Source: Schaalia cardiffensis (GTDB lineage: Bacteria > Actinomycetota > Actinomycetes > Actinomycetales > Actinomycetaceae). Taken from it: a stretch of DNA of 64,000 bases. The stretch covers positions 124,001 to 188,000 of the forward strand of contig NZ_JAEKIA010000002.1 of NCBI RefSeq assembly GCF_016405145.1. The letters are read 5' to 3'. A program made the translations under genes and the position numbers. Position 1 is the stretch's first letter. The number at the start of each line of letters is the position of its first letter. The notes beneath the pieces were generated by a model, which saw only the letters and a program-made list of their open reading frames with translations, ran no database searches and was not told where the DNA came from. Below are positions 53,149 to 62,026 of this stretch, piece by piece.

Positions 53149-53218
53149 GCCTCCGGGTTCTGGGCCTGAGCGCCTCCGATTCCAAGGAGTGAGGAGAGCC
53201 TCCGATTCGAAGGAGTGA
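53131..53218 (+). repeat. Four 18-nt echoes of the DUF2304 gene end, each with a TGA
   Basis: Units TCCGATTCGAGGGACTGA (53131-53148, the gene end), TCCGGGTTCTGGGCCTGA (53152-53169), TCCGATTCCAAGGAGTGA (53175-53192) and TCCGATTCGAAGGAGTGA (53201-53218). All are 18 nt and end in TGA, reading SDSRD, SGFWA, SDSKE and SDSKE. Confidence 0.92.
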
Positions 53219-53297
53219 GAGCCGCCCCGGCCGGACTGTGGAATCAGGCCTCGGGAGCCGCTCGTACACCGAACGGAATCAGCCTCAGGGTGAAGCT

Positions 53298-54185
53298 TCA
53301 GGATCTGAAGGCATGCGAGGCCAGCATCTTCACGGCCTTCGTATCCTTCGTTCGGATCGCCTTGGGCAGAAGCGCCACCGCGTGGGCGCGTGATGTCGAA
53401 TGGAGCTTTGCGGCTCGGACAGCCGCACTCCAGCCATTGCGCTTGGCGATCTTCGCCGCCAACTCGAAATAGCGCTTCTCCCCATCGAATCTGCGACCAT
53501 CGAAAAGAGCGGTCGCAGATGCGGACTCATTATGCCTGCGATAGGAGAAGCACACGTATGGGTCGAGGAGCAGCGCCTCACCCGCGGCGATCATATCGAT
53601 GATGAGCGCAAGATCCTGGATGATCGGGAAGCCCTCACGGAAAGGAGTAGACACAAGGGCCTCGCGCTTGAACACGAGGGAAGGCCAGTACAACCAATCG
53701 GCCCGAAGAAGAGAGGCCGCCAGATACTCGCCTGAGAGGAGTCGCGGCACCCGAGTGCGCGGCATGGTCAAGCGCTTAATCCGGTCGACGAAAGGATCAA
53801 CGGTGCTTCCCGTGGAGTCGATGATGCGTACACCGGGCTGAATGATCGTGGCCGCCGGGAAGGCATCGTGCATTGAAAGGACGCGGGAGATGAAATCCGG
53901 GTGGGGGATATCATCGCATCCGAGGAGCATGACAAGATCTGCCGTGGCGAGGGAGACGCACTTCTCGTAGTTCGCGGTGATCCCAAGATTGCTCTCATTG
54001 CGCAGGTATGAGATGCGCTCGTCGGCGAGGTTTCGGAAATACTCGGCGACACTCGGATCAGGGTAGCAATCGTCGACGACGGTTAAACGCCAATCGGTGC
54101 AATCCTGTGAGAGCACGGCTTGCACCGTCTCGAAAAGGTAGGCGGGCTCGCCCCAGAAGGGGAGCATGATGTCGATCGAATGCAT
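53298..54185 (-). CDS. GT2 glycosyltransferase
   Basis: This 295-aa GT-A enzyme has IDIMLPFWGEPAYLFETVQA at the start, LTVVDDCYPDPSVAEYF for nucleotide binding, and MLLGCDDIPHPDFI carrying the DxD-like metal site. An inverting sugar transferase of capsule/rhamnan type is likely. CAGGAGAAC precedes ATG 54185. It follows the acyltransferase gene on the same strand. Confidence 0.88.
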   Translation of the reverse strand: MHSIDIMLPFWGEPAYLFETVQAVLSQDCTDWRLTVVDDCYPDPSVAEYFRNLADERISYLRNESNLGITANYEKCVSLATADLVMLLGCDDIPHPDFISRVLSMHDAFPAATIIQPGVRIIDSTGSTVDPFVDRIKRLTMPRTRVPRLLSGEYLAASLLRADWLYWPSLVFKREALVSTPFREGFPIIQDLALIIDMIAAGEALLLDPYVCFSYRRHNESASATALFDGRRFDGEKRYFELAAKIAKRNGWSAAVRAAKLHSTSRAHAVALLPKAIRTKDTKAVKMLASHAFRS

Positions 54186-54312
54186 GGTGTTCTCCTGGAT
54201 TGGCGGTCATCAGTCATCTTAGGGGAGACAAAGATCTGTGAGTTGACTGATTCGGGGCTTCGCCGTCCTTCACAGCATGTCGGTGGATTCTGCTCTCCGC
54301 CGTCCTTCAGGG

Positions 54313-55413
54313 TCAATGAGCGGGCTTACGGATATCACCCCAAGGGTTGCGGCCACGAACCCAGCGCATCGCTGCGCGCTCAATGCCGAACCAGGAGGCT
54401 GTGGCAAGTGCGCAAGTGATGAGCAGGGTAATGAAGAGGAAGGGCCAGAAACCGAGGAGATGAACCTTGAGGGCGATGAGGAACTGAATGATCGGGAAGT
54501 GGAAGATGTAGACCCCGTAGGAGATGTCATGGACCTTCGTGAAGCCCGGAGAGGGGAGGACCGAGCCGAAATAGAGGACGAGGTATGCCAGTGTCGGGGA
54601 GGCGAGCTGTTTACCGAAGGCTGGGAAGTACCAGATGAGCAGCAGTGAGATCACTGCCGCGATCAATGCGTACAAGTGACGGATCGGCAGACGATCGCGC
54701 AGCTGATAAACCATGGCGCCGCCCATGAAATACGGCGTCATGAAGATCAAGAGCTCCAGGTCGTAGTTGTTTCCGATGTAGGGCCTGAGCTGTGCGATTC
54801 CCATATGAGCGAGGGTGAAGAGAACGAAGAGGCCAGTGGTGGGCCAGACTTGCTCGCGGATGAACTTCCACGACATGAAGACACCAATGATGATGTAGCA
54901 CCAGAACTCGTAGGACAGCGACCAGAGGGAACCGTTCCAGGCGCTCAGAGGATGCGTGGAAAGGGTAGTGCCGATGTGGTAGTAGCTGACCTTAAGGAGA
55001 AGGTTAGAGTACACATAGTCCAGGGGAGTCGGGGAAGTGCCGAAGTAACCGTCGATCGTGCCCGACTCGATGTACATCGTCAGGGGCGCCAAGAAGAAGG
55101 CCACGAAGACGAGGACGAAGACGAATGCGGGGAAAATCCTCACGACGCGGTTGATGAGATAAGAGCCGGCGTCCGAACGGATTCGGGCCCCAGTGATGAG
55201 ATAACCGGAGATCCCGAAGAATCCGACGACCGCCCAGGAACCGAGATGTTGCCCGAAGATGACGACGCCGTCTCCGGATACTGTGAGCAGCTGCGCATGG
55301 GAAAAAACCACGAGAAGCGCAAAGACGAGCCGGAGCATATTGAGGGAGTTATTTCGAGTGGAAAGATCTCTTGGAGTGAAGAGTGTCAACACGTCTAACC
55401 GATCTGTGGGCAT
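54313..55413 (-). CDS. OafA-type acyltransferase (acyltransferase 3 family)
   Basis: This 366-aa integral membrane O-acyltransferase has about 10 helices. RNNSLNMLRLVFALLVVFSH contains the R/H start typical of the family, and GFFGISGYLITGARI the conserved FFxxSGY motif. It is expected to acetylate a surface glycan during export. It begins 27 bp after the end of the polytopic protein gene, with no clear ribosome binding site. Confidence 0.88.
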   Translation of the reverse strand: MPTDRLDVLTLFTPRDLSTRNNSLNMLRLVFALLVVFSHAQLLTVSGDGVVIFGQHLGSWAVVGFFGISGYLITGARIRSDAGSYLINRVVRIFPAFVFVLVFVAFFLAPLTMYIESGTIDGYFGTSPTPLDYVYSNLLLKVSYYHIGTTLSTHPLSAWNGSLWSLSYEFWCYIIIGVFMSWKFIREQVWPTTGLFVLFTLAHMGIAQLRPYIGNNYDLELLIFMTPYFMGGAMVYQLRDRLPIRHLYALIAAVISLLLIWYFPAFGKQLASPTLAYLVLYFGSVLPSPGFTKVHDISYGVYIFHFPIIQFLIALKVHLLGFWPFLFITLLITCALATASWFGIERAAMRWVRGRNPWGDIRKPAH

Positions 55414-55440
55414 AGTCGTCAGGGGAGCGAAATGTGGGAA

Positions 55441-57180
55441 TCAGTCGTCGAGGGTCAGAATCTCGACGTCGTGGTGAAGGCCGCAGTAGGACAGGCGGTT
55501 CTTCGTAGTCTCGTAGTTCTTGCTTGAGGTGACAAGTGTTGCGTCTTTGTCCCAATCGCGCAGGAGAGGGCAGAGGAGATTGTAGTAGTGCTCGTCCCAG
55601 GCGCGGTAGGAGTGGGAGCGTACATCGTGATTGGTCGGGGCGGAGAATTGGATGAGGAAACGGTTCCGATCTCCGTCGAACTCCATGACTTCCGCTTGGC
55701 GCCAGAACGCGATCGCCTCGCCCTTATGGGCATCGAAGACCTCGACGAGCTCGTCGTAAGTGCGTTTCTCCTGAGCCGAGGGAACGATGATATCGCGAGC
55801 CAACATCGGCACGAGAGTTTTGCGTATGCCCAAGTAGGAGGAGGGCAATACGACGCCGACTATGAGAACGAGAACGGAAAGAGTCCCGAAACAGACGCGC
55901 AAAAGTACGCGTTTCCGCTTTGAGAACTGCGTGCCTTTAGGGGTTGCGAGAGCCGTGAATGTTTGAGCGATGAGTTCTGTGCCGATGATCATCGCCATGG
56001 TGATGGTGATGATCCACAGCATCTTCAAAGGGTAGTAGCCCCACGGAGAGTCTCCGATCTCACGGAGGGAAGCGAGGTAGAAGACCGAGAGCCAACCTCC
56101 CAGAGTCATTGCACCGATTCCGAGGACGGGCGCGGAATGACGCTGTGGGACGAGTGCTCCGTACAGGAGCTCGAGAAGCATGAGACCAATCGCAGCAAGA
56201 AGGAGGTGATCCTGGAAGTCTCCTGCGAGCCCGCCGGGACCGGCGGTGAGGTAGTCGCCGTCAGCGCGAAGAGAGGGAAGGGAAACTCCCAGGAAGAAAA
56301 CGACGACGAACCCCCATGAGAAGAGAAGGAAGACAAGTTGGAGAGCCGTCGACCTTTGGGCTTCGCTATCAGAGAGACGCAGGAGGAGAGCGAGGAGCAG
56401 GAGGAAGCCAGGAATGAGGGACGCGGGGGACCATGTGGCGAGTGTGATGACGATGATGAGGGCGAGCCAGGCCATTGACTCGATCGTGTGCATCGTCCGG
56501 AACACGATCCATGTGAGGATGAGGACCAGGTAGATCACGGGAATGTTCATGTACCCCTGGTACATGACCGCACCGAAGATGTGGCGGGTGAAGGGGACCC
56601 AGCCTGCGAAAAGAGCGGCGGCGATGCGCCAGGGGAGGGGAACGCCTTTGAGGAGGTTGAAGGCGAACCATGCGCCGAAGACGCTCGCGACGACACACAC
56701 CACGGTCGTTGCCGCAATATTGCCGTAGAGCATGGTGAGCAGATCGGGGTAATCCGTTCCTGGACCGTAGAAGAGCGAATTGATGATTGCGGTCACGAAA
56801 ACGGGCTTCGCCTCGTCTCCTTGTCCTAGGCCGCCGCGCATATGGATGGTCATCGCCTCGATCGAATTCATCACCATGTCATTGCGGGTGAATTGGATCG
56901 GGACTCCGCCCTGGTAGAAACCAATGAGTCTAAGAATGCCGGCAACTCCAATAATGGAAGGAGTGAGGATCACAGGCAAAGCGCCCAAGGAGCGCAGACT
57001 CAGGTTCTTGCGATGACGCCAGAGGACGAGGACTACAAGGAAAGCGAGCAGGAGGATCGCGCCCCAGAAGACGAGGGCGATCCCTGTATGGATTCTCCCC
57101 CCGATCATGGCGATCGCCATGATCCCGAGGAAGAAGAGGATGGCGGCCTTTGTGGAGTCGCGGAGTACAGGAGAATCCAT
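55441..57180 (-). CDS. Polytopic membrane protein of unknown function
   Basis: This 579-aa protein has roughly 11-13 membrane helices in residues 1-460 (for example LFFLGIMAIAMIGG and VVFFLGVSLPSL), followed by a soluble C-terminal domain of about 115 residues. The topology recalls GT-C glycosyltransferases or the large membrane proteins of O-antigen loci, but I see no diagnostic motif. ATG 57180 is supported by TAGGCT 7 nt upstream (leaderless) and by the position of the first helix; longer readings into the divergent gene are unlikely. It forms a unit with the OafA-type and GT2 genes. Confidence 0.75.
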   Translation of the reverse strand: MDSPVLRDSTKAAILFFLGIMAIAMIGGRIHTGIALVFWGAILLLAFLVVLVLWRHRKNLSLRSLGALPVILTPSIIGVAGILRLIGFYQGGVPIQFTRNDMVMNSIEAMTIHMRGGLGQGDEAKPVFVTAIINSLFYGPGTDYPDLLTMLYGNIAATTVVCVVASVFGAWFAFNLLKGVPLPWRIAAALFAGWVPFTRHIFGAVMYQGYMNIPVIYLVLILTWIVFRTMHTIESMAWLALIIVITLATWSPASLIPGFLLLLALLLRLSDSEAQRSTALQLVFLLFSWGFVVVFFLGVSLPSLRADGDYLTAGPGGLAGDFQDHLLLAAIGLMLLELLYGALVPQRHSAPVLGIGAMTLGGWLSVFYLASLREIGDSPWGYYPLKMLWIITITMAMIIGTELIAQTFTALATPKGTQFSKRKRVLLRVCFGTLSVLVLIVGVVLPSSYLGIRKTLVPMLARDIIVPSAQEKRTYDELVEVFDAHKGEAIAFWRQAEVMEFDGDRNRFLIQFSAPTNHDVRSHSYRAWDEHYYNLLCPLLRDWDKDATLVTSSKNYETTKNRLSYCGLHHDVEILTLDD

Positions 57181-57187
57181 GCGTTTC

Positions 57188-57193
57188 AGCCTA
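57188..57193 (-). promoter_or_regulatory. -10 box, leaderless start of the polytopic protein gene
   Basis: TAGGCT on the minus strand with a 7-nt spacer (GAAACGC) before ATG 57180. Confidence 0.55.
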
Positions 57194-57358
57194 CCGGACC
57201 CTTTTCTCATCGTCTCCATCACTCGTATCGCCTTAGTCACGTCGATTCTTGAAAGCAAAAAGCCTCCACATTCCCCATCAGTGCCGATAGCGGGGAGGAC
57301 GCGGGGACCGTTATCGTGGAGTGTGTCCCTTGTGCCTCCACGACCTGGGAAGTGCCAT

Positions 57359-59134
57359 ATGAGTGTCACGCGCGCCGCGGTCTGTCTCTTCTACGATCAA
57401 GCCGCTCGTGTCGACGAATATATGGAGCTCGTGCTGCTCAGCCTCCGCCCCTTCGTCTCCCGCTTCCTCTTCGTCGCCAACGGAGCGCTCCACACGGAAG
57501 ACGAAGCGCGTCTTCGTCTGATCGTCGACGAGGTCATTGTTCGTGAGAACGAAGGCTTCGATGTCGGGGGATACCGAGCGGGCCTGGAGGCGATCGGATG
57601 GGAAGAACTGGGCGCCTTCGATGAGCTCCTCCTCTTCAACAACACTTTCTTCGCGCCGATCAATCCTTGGCACAGCGTCTTCGAAGCGGCGGCCGCTCAT
57701 TCCGAGGCGTCTTTCTGGGGCTTGACTGAGGCGCCGGAAGTCCGCCCACATCCTTTCGCCGCCAAGCGTGTGATGCCCCGACACATTCAGTCGCATTTCA
57801 TCGCCGTTCGCTCCCCGTTGCTTAAGGACCCGGAGTTTCGCTCCTACTGGGAAGGAATGCCTCCGATCCGCTCCTACCTCGATTCGATCGAACACCACGA
57901 GTCGCGCTTCACCGAGTACTTCGAATCCTTGGGTCATTCCTCCTACGCCGTTTATCCCGCATCCGCTTATGCGAGCGAGAATCCCTCGATCCTCGAAGCG
58001 GGTGAACTGCTCGATGCGGGCTGTCCGATCCTCAAACGTCGGATCTTCTTCCACGATCCGAGCTATTTGGATGATCATGGTGTCAAGGGCATAGAACTCA
58101 TCTCGAAAGCTGTGGAGCGGGGATATCCCGAGGACCTCCTCCTTGCCGGAGTCGCCCGCGTCGCCCCGCCCCGTGTTCTTCTCGTGAATGCAGGTCTCGT
58201 CGAGGCCGTCGATGCTTCCACCACCCCCTGGCCGGATGAGCGCCTCGTTCTTCACGCCATTGTCGATTCTTCAGCGTCCCTGTCCCGTTTGAGGGGGCTC
58301 CTTTCGGCCCTTCCCCCTGAAACCAGGGCGGTCATCTCGTGTCGCGAGGAGTTCGTCGAGCAGGTGCGCGAGCAGAGCTCAGCGTTCCCTCAGTGCCTTG
58401 AGATCCAAGTCGAACCCTGCTTCACCGCAGTCTTTGAGGGGGAAAGTCGGCAGGAGCGAGGACGTGGACGATTCTCGACAATGCTCCGACTCCTTGCGCA
58501 AGAACCCGAGGATGCGCGCAGCCTGTATATCGACTGCGGGGACCTGGGTGATGAGGATCGGGATTCGATCCTGAATGATGCGGATCTGCTCAGGTCTGCG
58601 CTTGATCTGTTCCGTACACGTCCAAGGCTTGGCCTGCTCGTAGAGGTGCGTTCCGCGACCGAGGACGAGGCCCCACTGCGCCCCCTGAAGCCTGAACGCT
58701 TTGAAGCGGTGAGGAATGCCGCGCTCTCATTGGGAATCACCGCGCCCCTCGACTCTCGCCTCCCATTGCTTGAGCCGTCCGCGCCTTTCGCCATTCGTGC
58801 CTCGTTCATCACCGCGTGTGCGCACGATCCCCTCAGGGACGAGGACGCGGCTGTGAATGCTCTGACAGTCGAGGAAGAAGAGCTCCTCATCGCATCGGCG
58901 GTTGCTTCTGGCGGATTCCACATGCTCCAAGTCGTCAAACCAGGTCAGGGGGGAAGGGAATTCGCGCTTGAGCAGTGGCGTCATGACGCGGCCCGTTGCC
59001 GCCCCGATGGGCATAGGGGCGGATTCGCTCAGCGAGCCGCTTTTCTCAGGTCCTTCATCAAGTCCGCTGCTCCGGGTCTCGCCCGCGTGATCGTGCCCGC
59101 ATACAGGAGGCTGAAAGGAGTCTTCGGCAGGTGA
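57359..59134 (+). CDS. RgpF-family (rhamnan synthesis protein F) glycosyltransferase
   Basis: This 591-aa protein has the N-terminal RgpF domain (AVCLFYDQAARVDEYMELVL, then ENEGFDVGGYRAGLEAIGW and RHIQSHFIAVRSPLL). RgpF proteins act in the synthesis of rhamnose-containing cell-wall polysaccharides. The C-terminal half (residues about 300-591) is divergent and not recognised. ATG 57359 gives the conserved start; longer readings overlap the divergent gene. A paralogue lies 1 kb downstream. Confidence 0.85.
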   Translation: MSVTRAAVCLFYDQAARVDEYMELVLLSLRPFVSRFLFVANGALHTEDEARLRLIVDEVIVRENEGFDVGGYRAGLEAIGWEELGAFDELLLFNNTFFAPINPWHSVFEAAAAHSEASFWGLTEAPEVRPHPFAAKRVMPRHIQSHFIAVRSPLLKDPEFRSYWEGMPPIRSYLDSIEHHESRFTEYFESLGHSSYAVYPASAYASENPSILEAGELLDAGCPILKRRIFFHDPSYLDDHGVKGIELISKAVERGYPEDLLLAGVARVAPPRVLLVNAGLVEAVDASTTPWPDERLVLHAIVDSSASLSRLRGLLSALPPETRAVISCREEFVEQVREQSSAFPQCLEIQVEPCFTAVFEGESRQERGRGRFSTMLRLLAQEPEDARSLYIDCGDLGDEDRDSILNDADLLRSALDLFRTRPRLGLLVEVRSATEDEAPLRPLKPERFEAVRNAALSLGITAPLDSRLPLLEPSAPFAIRASFITACAHDPLRDEDAAVNALTVEEEELLIASAVASGGFHMLQVVKPGQGGREFALEQWRHDAARCRPDGHRGGFAQRAAFLRSFIKSAAPGLARVIVPAYRRLKGVFGR

Positions 59135-59216
59135 AGCGAGGCGAACAGGGGTGCGGGCCGCAGCGGGATAGGGCTTGGCGCACCGGAGAAGCCTGAGGTG
59201 AAAGCGGGCGTGCTGA

Positions 59217-59222
59217 TACAAT
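59217..59222 (+). promoter_or_regulatory. Extended -10 box before the epimerase gene
   Basis: TGATACAAT fits the extended TGnTAnnnT form. There are 8 nt between TACAAT and ATG 59231, so the mRNA is probably leaderless. Confidence 0.6.
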
Positions 59223-59230
59223 CCCGAACC

Positions 59231-60088
59231 ATGGTCAAGTCTGTTCTTGTCACTGGTGCGGGTGGCTACATCGGTCGACATGTCGTGAAGAGCCTCCTCG
59301 ACAGGGGCCTCGAAGTGAAGGCTCTCGACATTCGTTTCGAGGGCGTTGACGAGCGCGCCGAGCGCGTCAGCATTGATCTGTTCTCTGGCGACGCCGATAT
59401 TTACGAGCAGATGGGCCGCCCCGATGCCGTTCTCCACATGGCCTGGCGCGACGGTTTCAAGCACAACTCTCCGGCTCATCTCGACGATCTTGCCAAGCAC
59501 TACCATCTCATTGAGAACCTGTACGCCGGTGGCCTCAAACAGCTCGCCGTCATGGGGACGATGCATGAGGTCGGGTATTGGGAAGGCCCTATTGACGAGA
59601 ACTCGCCCTGCGCCCCCGCATCCCTCTACGGCATCGCGAAGAACGCACTGCGCGAGACCGCGATGCTGTCAGCACAATCTCATGGGGCGACCCTCCAATG
59701 GATTCGCGCCTACTACATCGTCGGCGACGACAAATTCGGAAACTCGATCTTCTCCAAGCTTCTTTCCGCAGCGGAAGAGGGGAAGACGAGCTTCCCGTTC
59801 ACAAGCGGTAAGAACCTCTACGACTTCATCTCCGTTGACGATCTCTCCGATCAGATTGCCGCGATCCTCGACCAGGACGAGGTCGTCGGCATCATTAACG
59901 CCTGTACCGGCCAGCCGGTGTCTCTCGCCGAGCGCGTCGAAGGCTACATCAAGGACAACGCCCTCGGTATCTCCCTCGAATACGGAGCCTTCCCTGATCG
60001 ACCCTACGATTCTCCGGGAGTGTGGGGCGACGCGACGAAGATCCGCCAGATCCTCAAAGCCGATCATCGCCTCCTCGGCCGTGAATGA
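59231..60088 (+). CDS. NAD-dependent epimerase/dehydratase (extended SDR)
   Basis: This 285-aa nucleotide-sugar-modifying SDR has the glycine motif VLVTGAGGYIGRHVVKSL, a serine/threonine region near MGTMHEVGYWEG, and the catalytic YGIAKNALR (YxxxK). AYYIVGDDKFGNSIF is the substrate loop. The substrate is not decided; an epimerase or reductase for a deoxysugar is plausible since two RgpF genes flank it. Confidence 0.85.
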   Translation: MVKSVLVTGAGGYIGRHVVKSLLDRGLEVKALDIRFEGVDERAERVSIDLFSGDADIYEQMGRPDAVLHMAWRDGFKHNSPAHLDDLAKHYHLIENLYAGGLKQLAVMGTMHEVGYWEGPIDENSPCAPASLYGIAKNALRETAMLSAQSHGATLQWIRAYYIVGDDKFGNSIFSKLLSAAEEGKTSFPFTSGKNLYDFISVDDLSDQIAAILDQDEVVGIINACTGQPVSLAERVEGYIKDNALGISLEYGAFPDRPYDSPGVWGDATKIRQILKADHRLLGRE

Positions 60089-60127
60089 GACGAGTGAGCG
60101 GTCCTCACACACCTCGATGGGAGCCCA

Positions 60128-62026
60128 ATGATCCTCGGTGAAAAGCCTTCTCGACTCGGAATCTTCTTCTTCTTCGATGCCGAGGGGCAGGTGGACACCT
60201 ATGTCGAACGCCTGCTCGAAGGCATGAAGCCCAATCTTGACGAGCTCGTCGTCGTCGTCAACGGCGCCCTGAACGACAAGGGGCGCCATCGGTTTGAGAG
60301 CTTCGCAGATCAGCTCATCGTCCGGGAGAACACCGGCCTTGACGTCTGGGCCTACAAGACCGCCCTCGATGCCTATGGGTGGGAGCGCCTCGTCGAATTC
60401 GACGAACTCGTCCTTTTCAACGCAACGATCATGGGCCCGGTGCATCCCTTCGAAGAAATGTTCGGTGAAATGGCGGGCCGTGACCTCGATTTCTGGGGTA
60501 TCACAGGTTTCCATGCCGTGGGCAAGGATAATGAATCTGTGCCGGAGGGAGCTCGAATCCCTGCGCATATTCAGTCGCATTTCCATGTCTACAGGCGTTC
60601 CCTTGTCGAATCGGAGCCCTTCCAGAGCTACTGGGACGAGATGCCCGAGATTCGTGACTACCAGGATTCCGTCTCGAAACACGAGAAGACCTTCACAGCA
60701 CGCTTCGAGAAGCTCGGTTTCACCTCCGGCCTGTACATTGACACCTCCGATCTTGAAGAGATCACCGCGCATCCGATCGTTTTTCAAGCGAAGAAGCTGC
60801 TCGCCGAACGCCGATGCCCGATCTTCAAACGCCGCTCCTTCTTCCACGATTACGAAGACGTCCTCTTCCAGGCCGTTGGTAACGCTGCCCTCGACTTGTA
60901 CGAGTACCTGCGCGATGAGACCGACTACGACACGGACCTCATCTGGGAGAATGTCCTGCGCACTGTTGAACTCACCGACCTGGTGAAGAATCTTCAACTC
61001 ACGTACGTGCTCCCAACCGGGGCCGTGATCACTGAGCCGAAGCCGAGCAAGGTCGCACTCATCATGCACGTGCACTACATGGAGCTCCTCCCGCAGATGC
61101 TCCATTACGCCGCGTCGATGCCCCCCGATTCCGATCTCATCATCACGGTCGGCTCAGATGAGAAGGTCGCCTTCGTTGAAAACGCCTGCAAGGACCTGAC
61201 GCAAAAGCTGATCGTCCGTAAGATCGTCAACCGCGGCAGAGACGTCTCAGCACTCCTCGTCGGCTGCGCCGACCTCGTCATGGATTACGACCTCGTCTGC
61301 TTCATCCATGACAAGAAGGTCGCCCAAGTTCAGCCGGGAACCGTTGGGGAGGGTTTCGCACTCAAGTGCTTCGAGAATGTCGCGCCGAGCGCCCAATTCG
61401 TCTCCAATGTTCTTGCGCTTTTTGAGAAAGAACCTCGACTCGGCCTTCTGTCCCCGACTCCTCCGAATCACGCAGACTACTTCCCGATCTCCTCATATGC
61501 ATGGGGGCCGAACCTCGACAACACGAAGACGCTCCTCGCTGAGCTCGGGGTGAAGGTGAAGATCCACGAGGAGAAGGGGTTGATCGCCCCGCTGGGCTCA
61601 ACCTTCTGGTTCCGTCCGGCAGCCATGCGCGCCCTCTTCGAGAATGGCTGGGCCTACGAAGACTTCCCGGCTGAACCTCTCGGGGGAGACGGTACGATCA
61701 GTCACGCCATCGAGCGCTCCTACGCCTATGTTGCTCAGAACGCAGGCTATTTCTCCGCTTGGCTCTTCTCCGACAGGTTCGCGCGCATCGAACTAACGAA
61801 TCTCGCCTTCTACACGCGTGAACTCACCCGTGTCCTCGCCTTGCACACCAACTTGGCGAAGGAACGCGACATGATCAAGTGGGGAATCCTCAATTCTTCC
61901 GCTTGGCGGGTCCTCCGGGCAGGAGTGCGCCGCAAACTACCGAAATCATTGCTTCCCGCAGCTACGGCCGCTTACCGCGTGATGCGCGCGGCGAAGAACA
62001 GCACTCGGGGAGGAGAGGAACATTGA
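60128..62026 (+). CDS. RgpF-family (rhamnan synthesis protein F) glycosyltransferase
   Basis: This 632-aa protein has two halves. The N-terminal RgpF domain (LGIFFFFDAEGQVDTYVERL, VRENTGLDVWAYKTALDAYG, AHIQSHFHVYRRSLVES) is followed by a second RgpF-type segment (VALIMHVHYMELLPQMLHYA, VNRGRDVSALLVG, GLIAPLGSTFWFRPAAMRAL). It has both halves of the full-length family, unlike the paralogue at 57 kb, whose C-terminal half is divergent. Its stop overlaps the TTG start of the next gene. Confidence 0.9.
   Translation: MILGEKPSRLGIFFFFDAEGQVDTYVERLLEGMKPNLDELVVVVNGALNDKGRHRFESFADQLIVRENTGLDVWAYKTALDAYGWERLVEFDELVLFNATIMGPVHPFEEMFGEMAGRDLDFWGITGFHAVGKDNESVPEGARIPAHIQSHFHVYRRSLVESEPFQSYWDEMPEIRDYQDSVSKHEKTFTARFEKLGFTSGLYIDTSDLEEITAHPIVFQAKKLLAERRCPIFKRRSFFHDYEDVLFQAVGNAALDLYEYLRDETDYDTDLIWENVLRTVELTDLVKNLQLTYVLPTGAVITEPKPSKVALIMHVHYMELLPQMLHYAASMPPDSDLIITVGSDEKVAFVENACKDLTQKLIVRKIVNRGRDVSALLVGCADLVMDYDLVCFIHDKKVAQVQPGTVGEGFALKCFENVAPSAQFVSNVLALFEKEPRLGLLSPTPPNHADYFPISSYAWGPNLDNTKTLLAELGVKVKIHEEKGLIAPLGSTFWFRPAAMRALFENGWAYEDFPAEPLGGDGTISHAIERSYAYVAQNAGYFSAWLFSDRFARIELTNLAFYTRELTRVLALHTNLAKERDMIKWGILNSSAWRVLRAGVRRKLPKSLLPAATAAYRVMRAAKNSTRGGEEH

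Noticed and set aside
59669-61105. A 478-codon antisense frame across the epimerase and RgpF genes
   Set aside because: It spans two well-supported genes on the plus strand and resembles no family.
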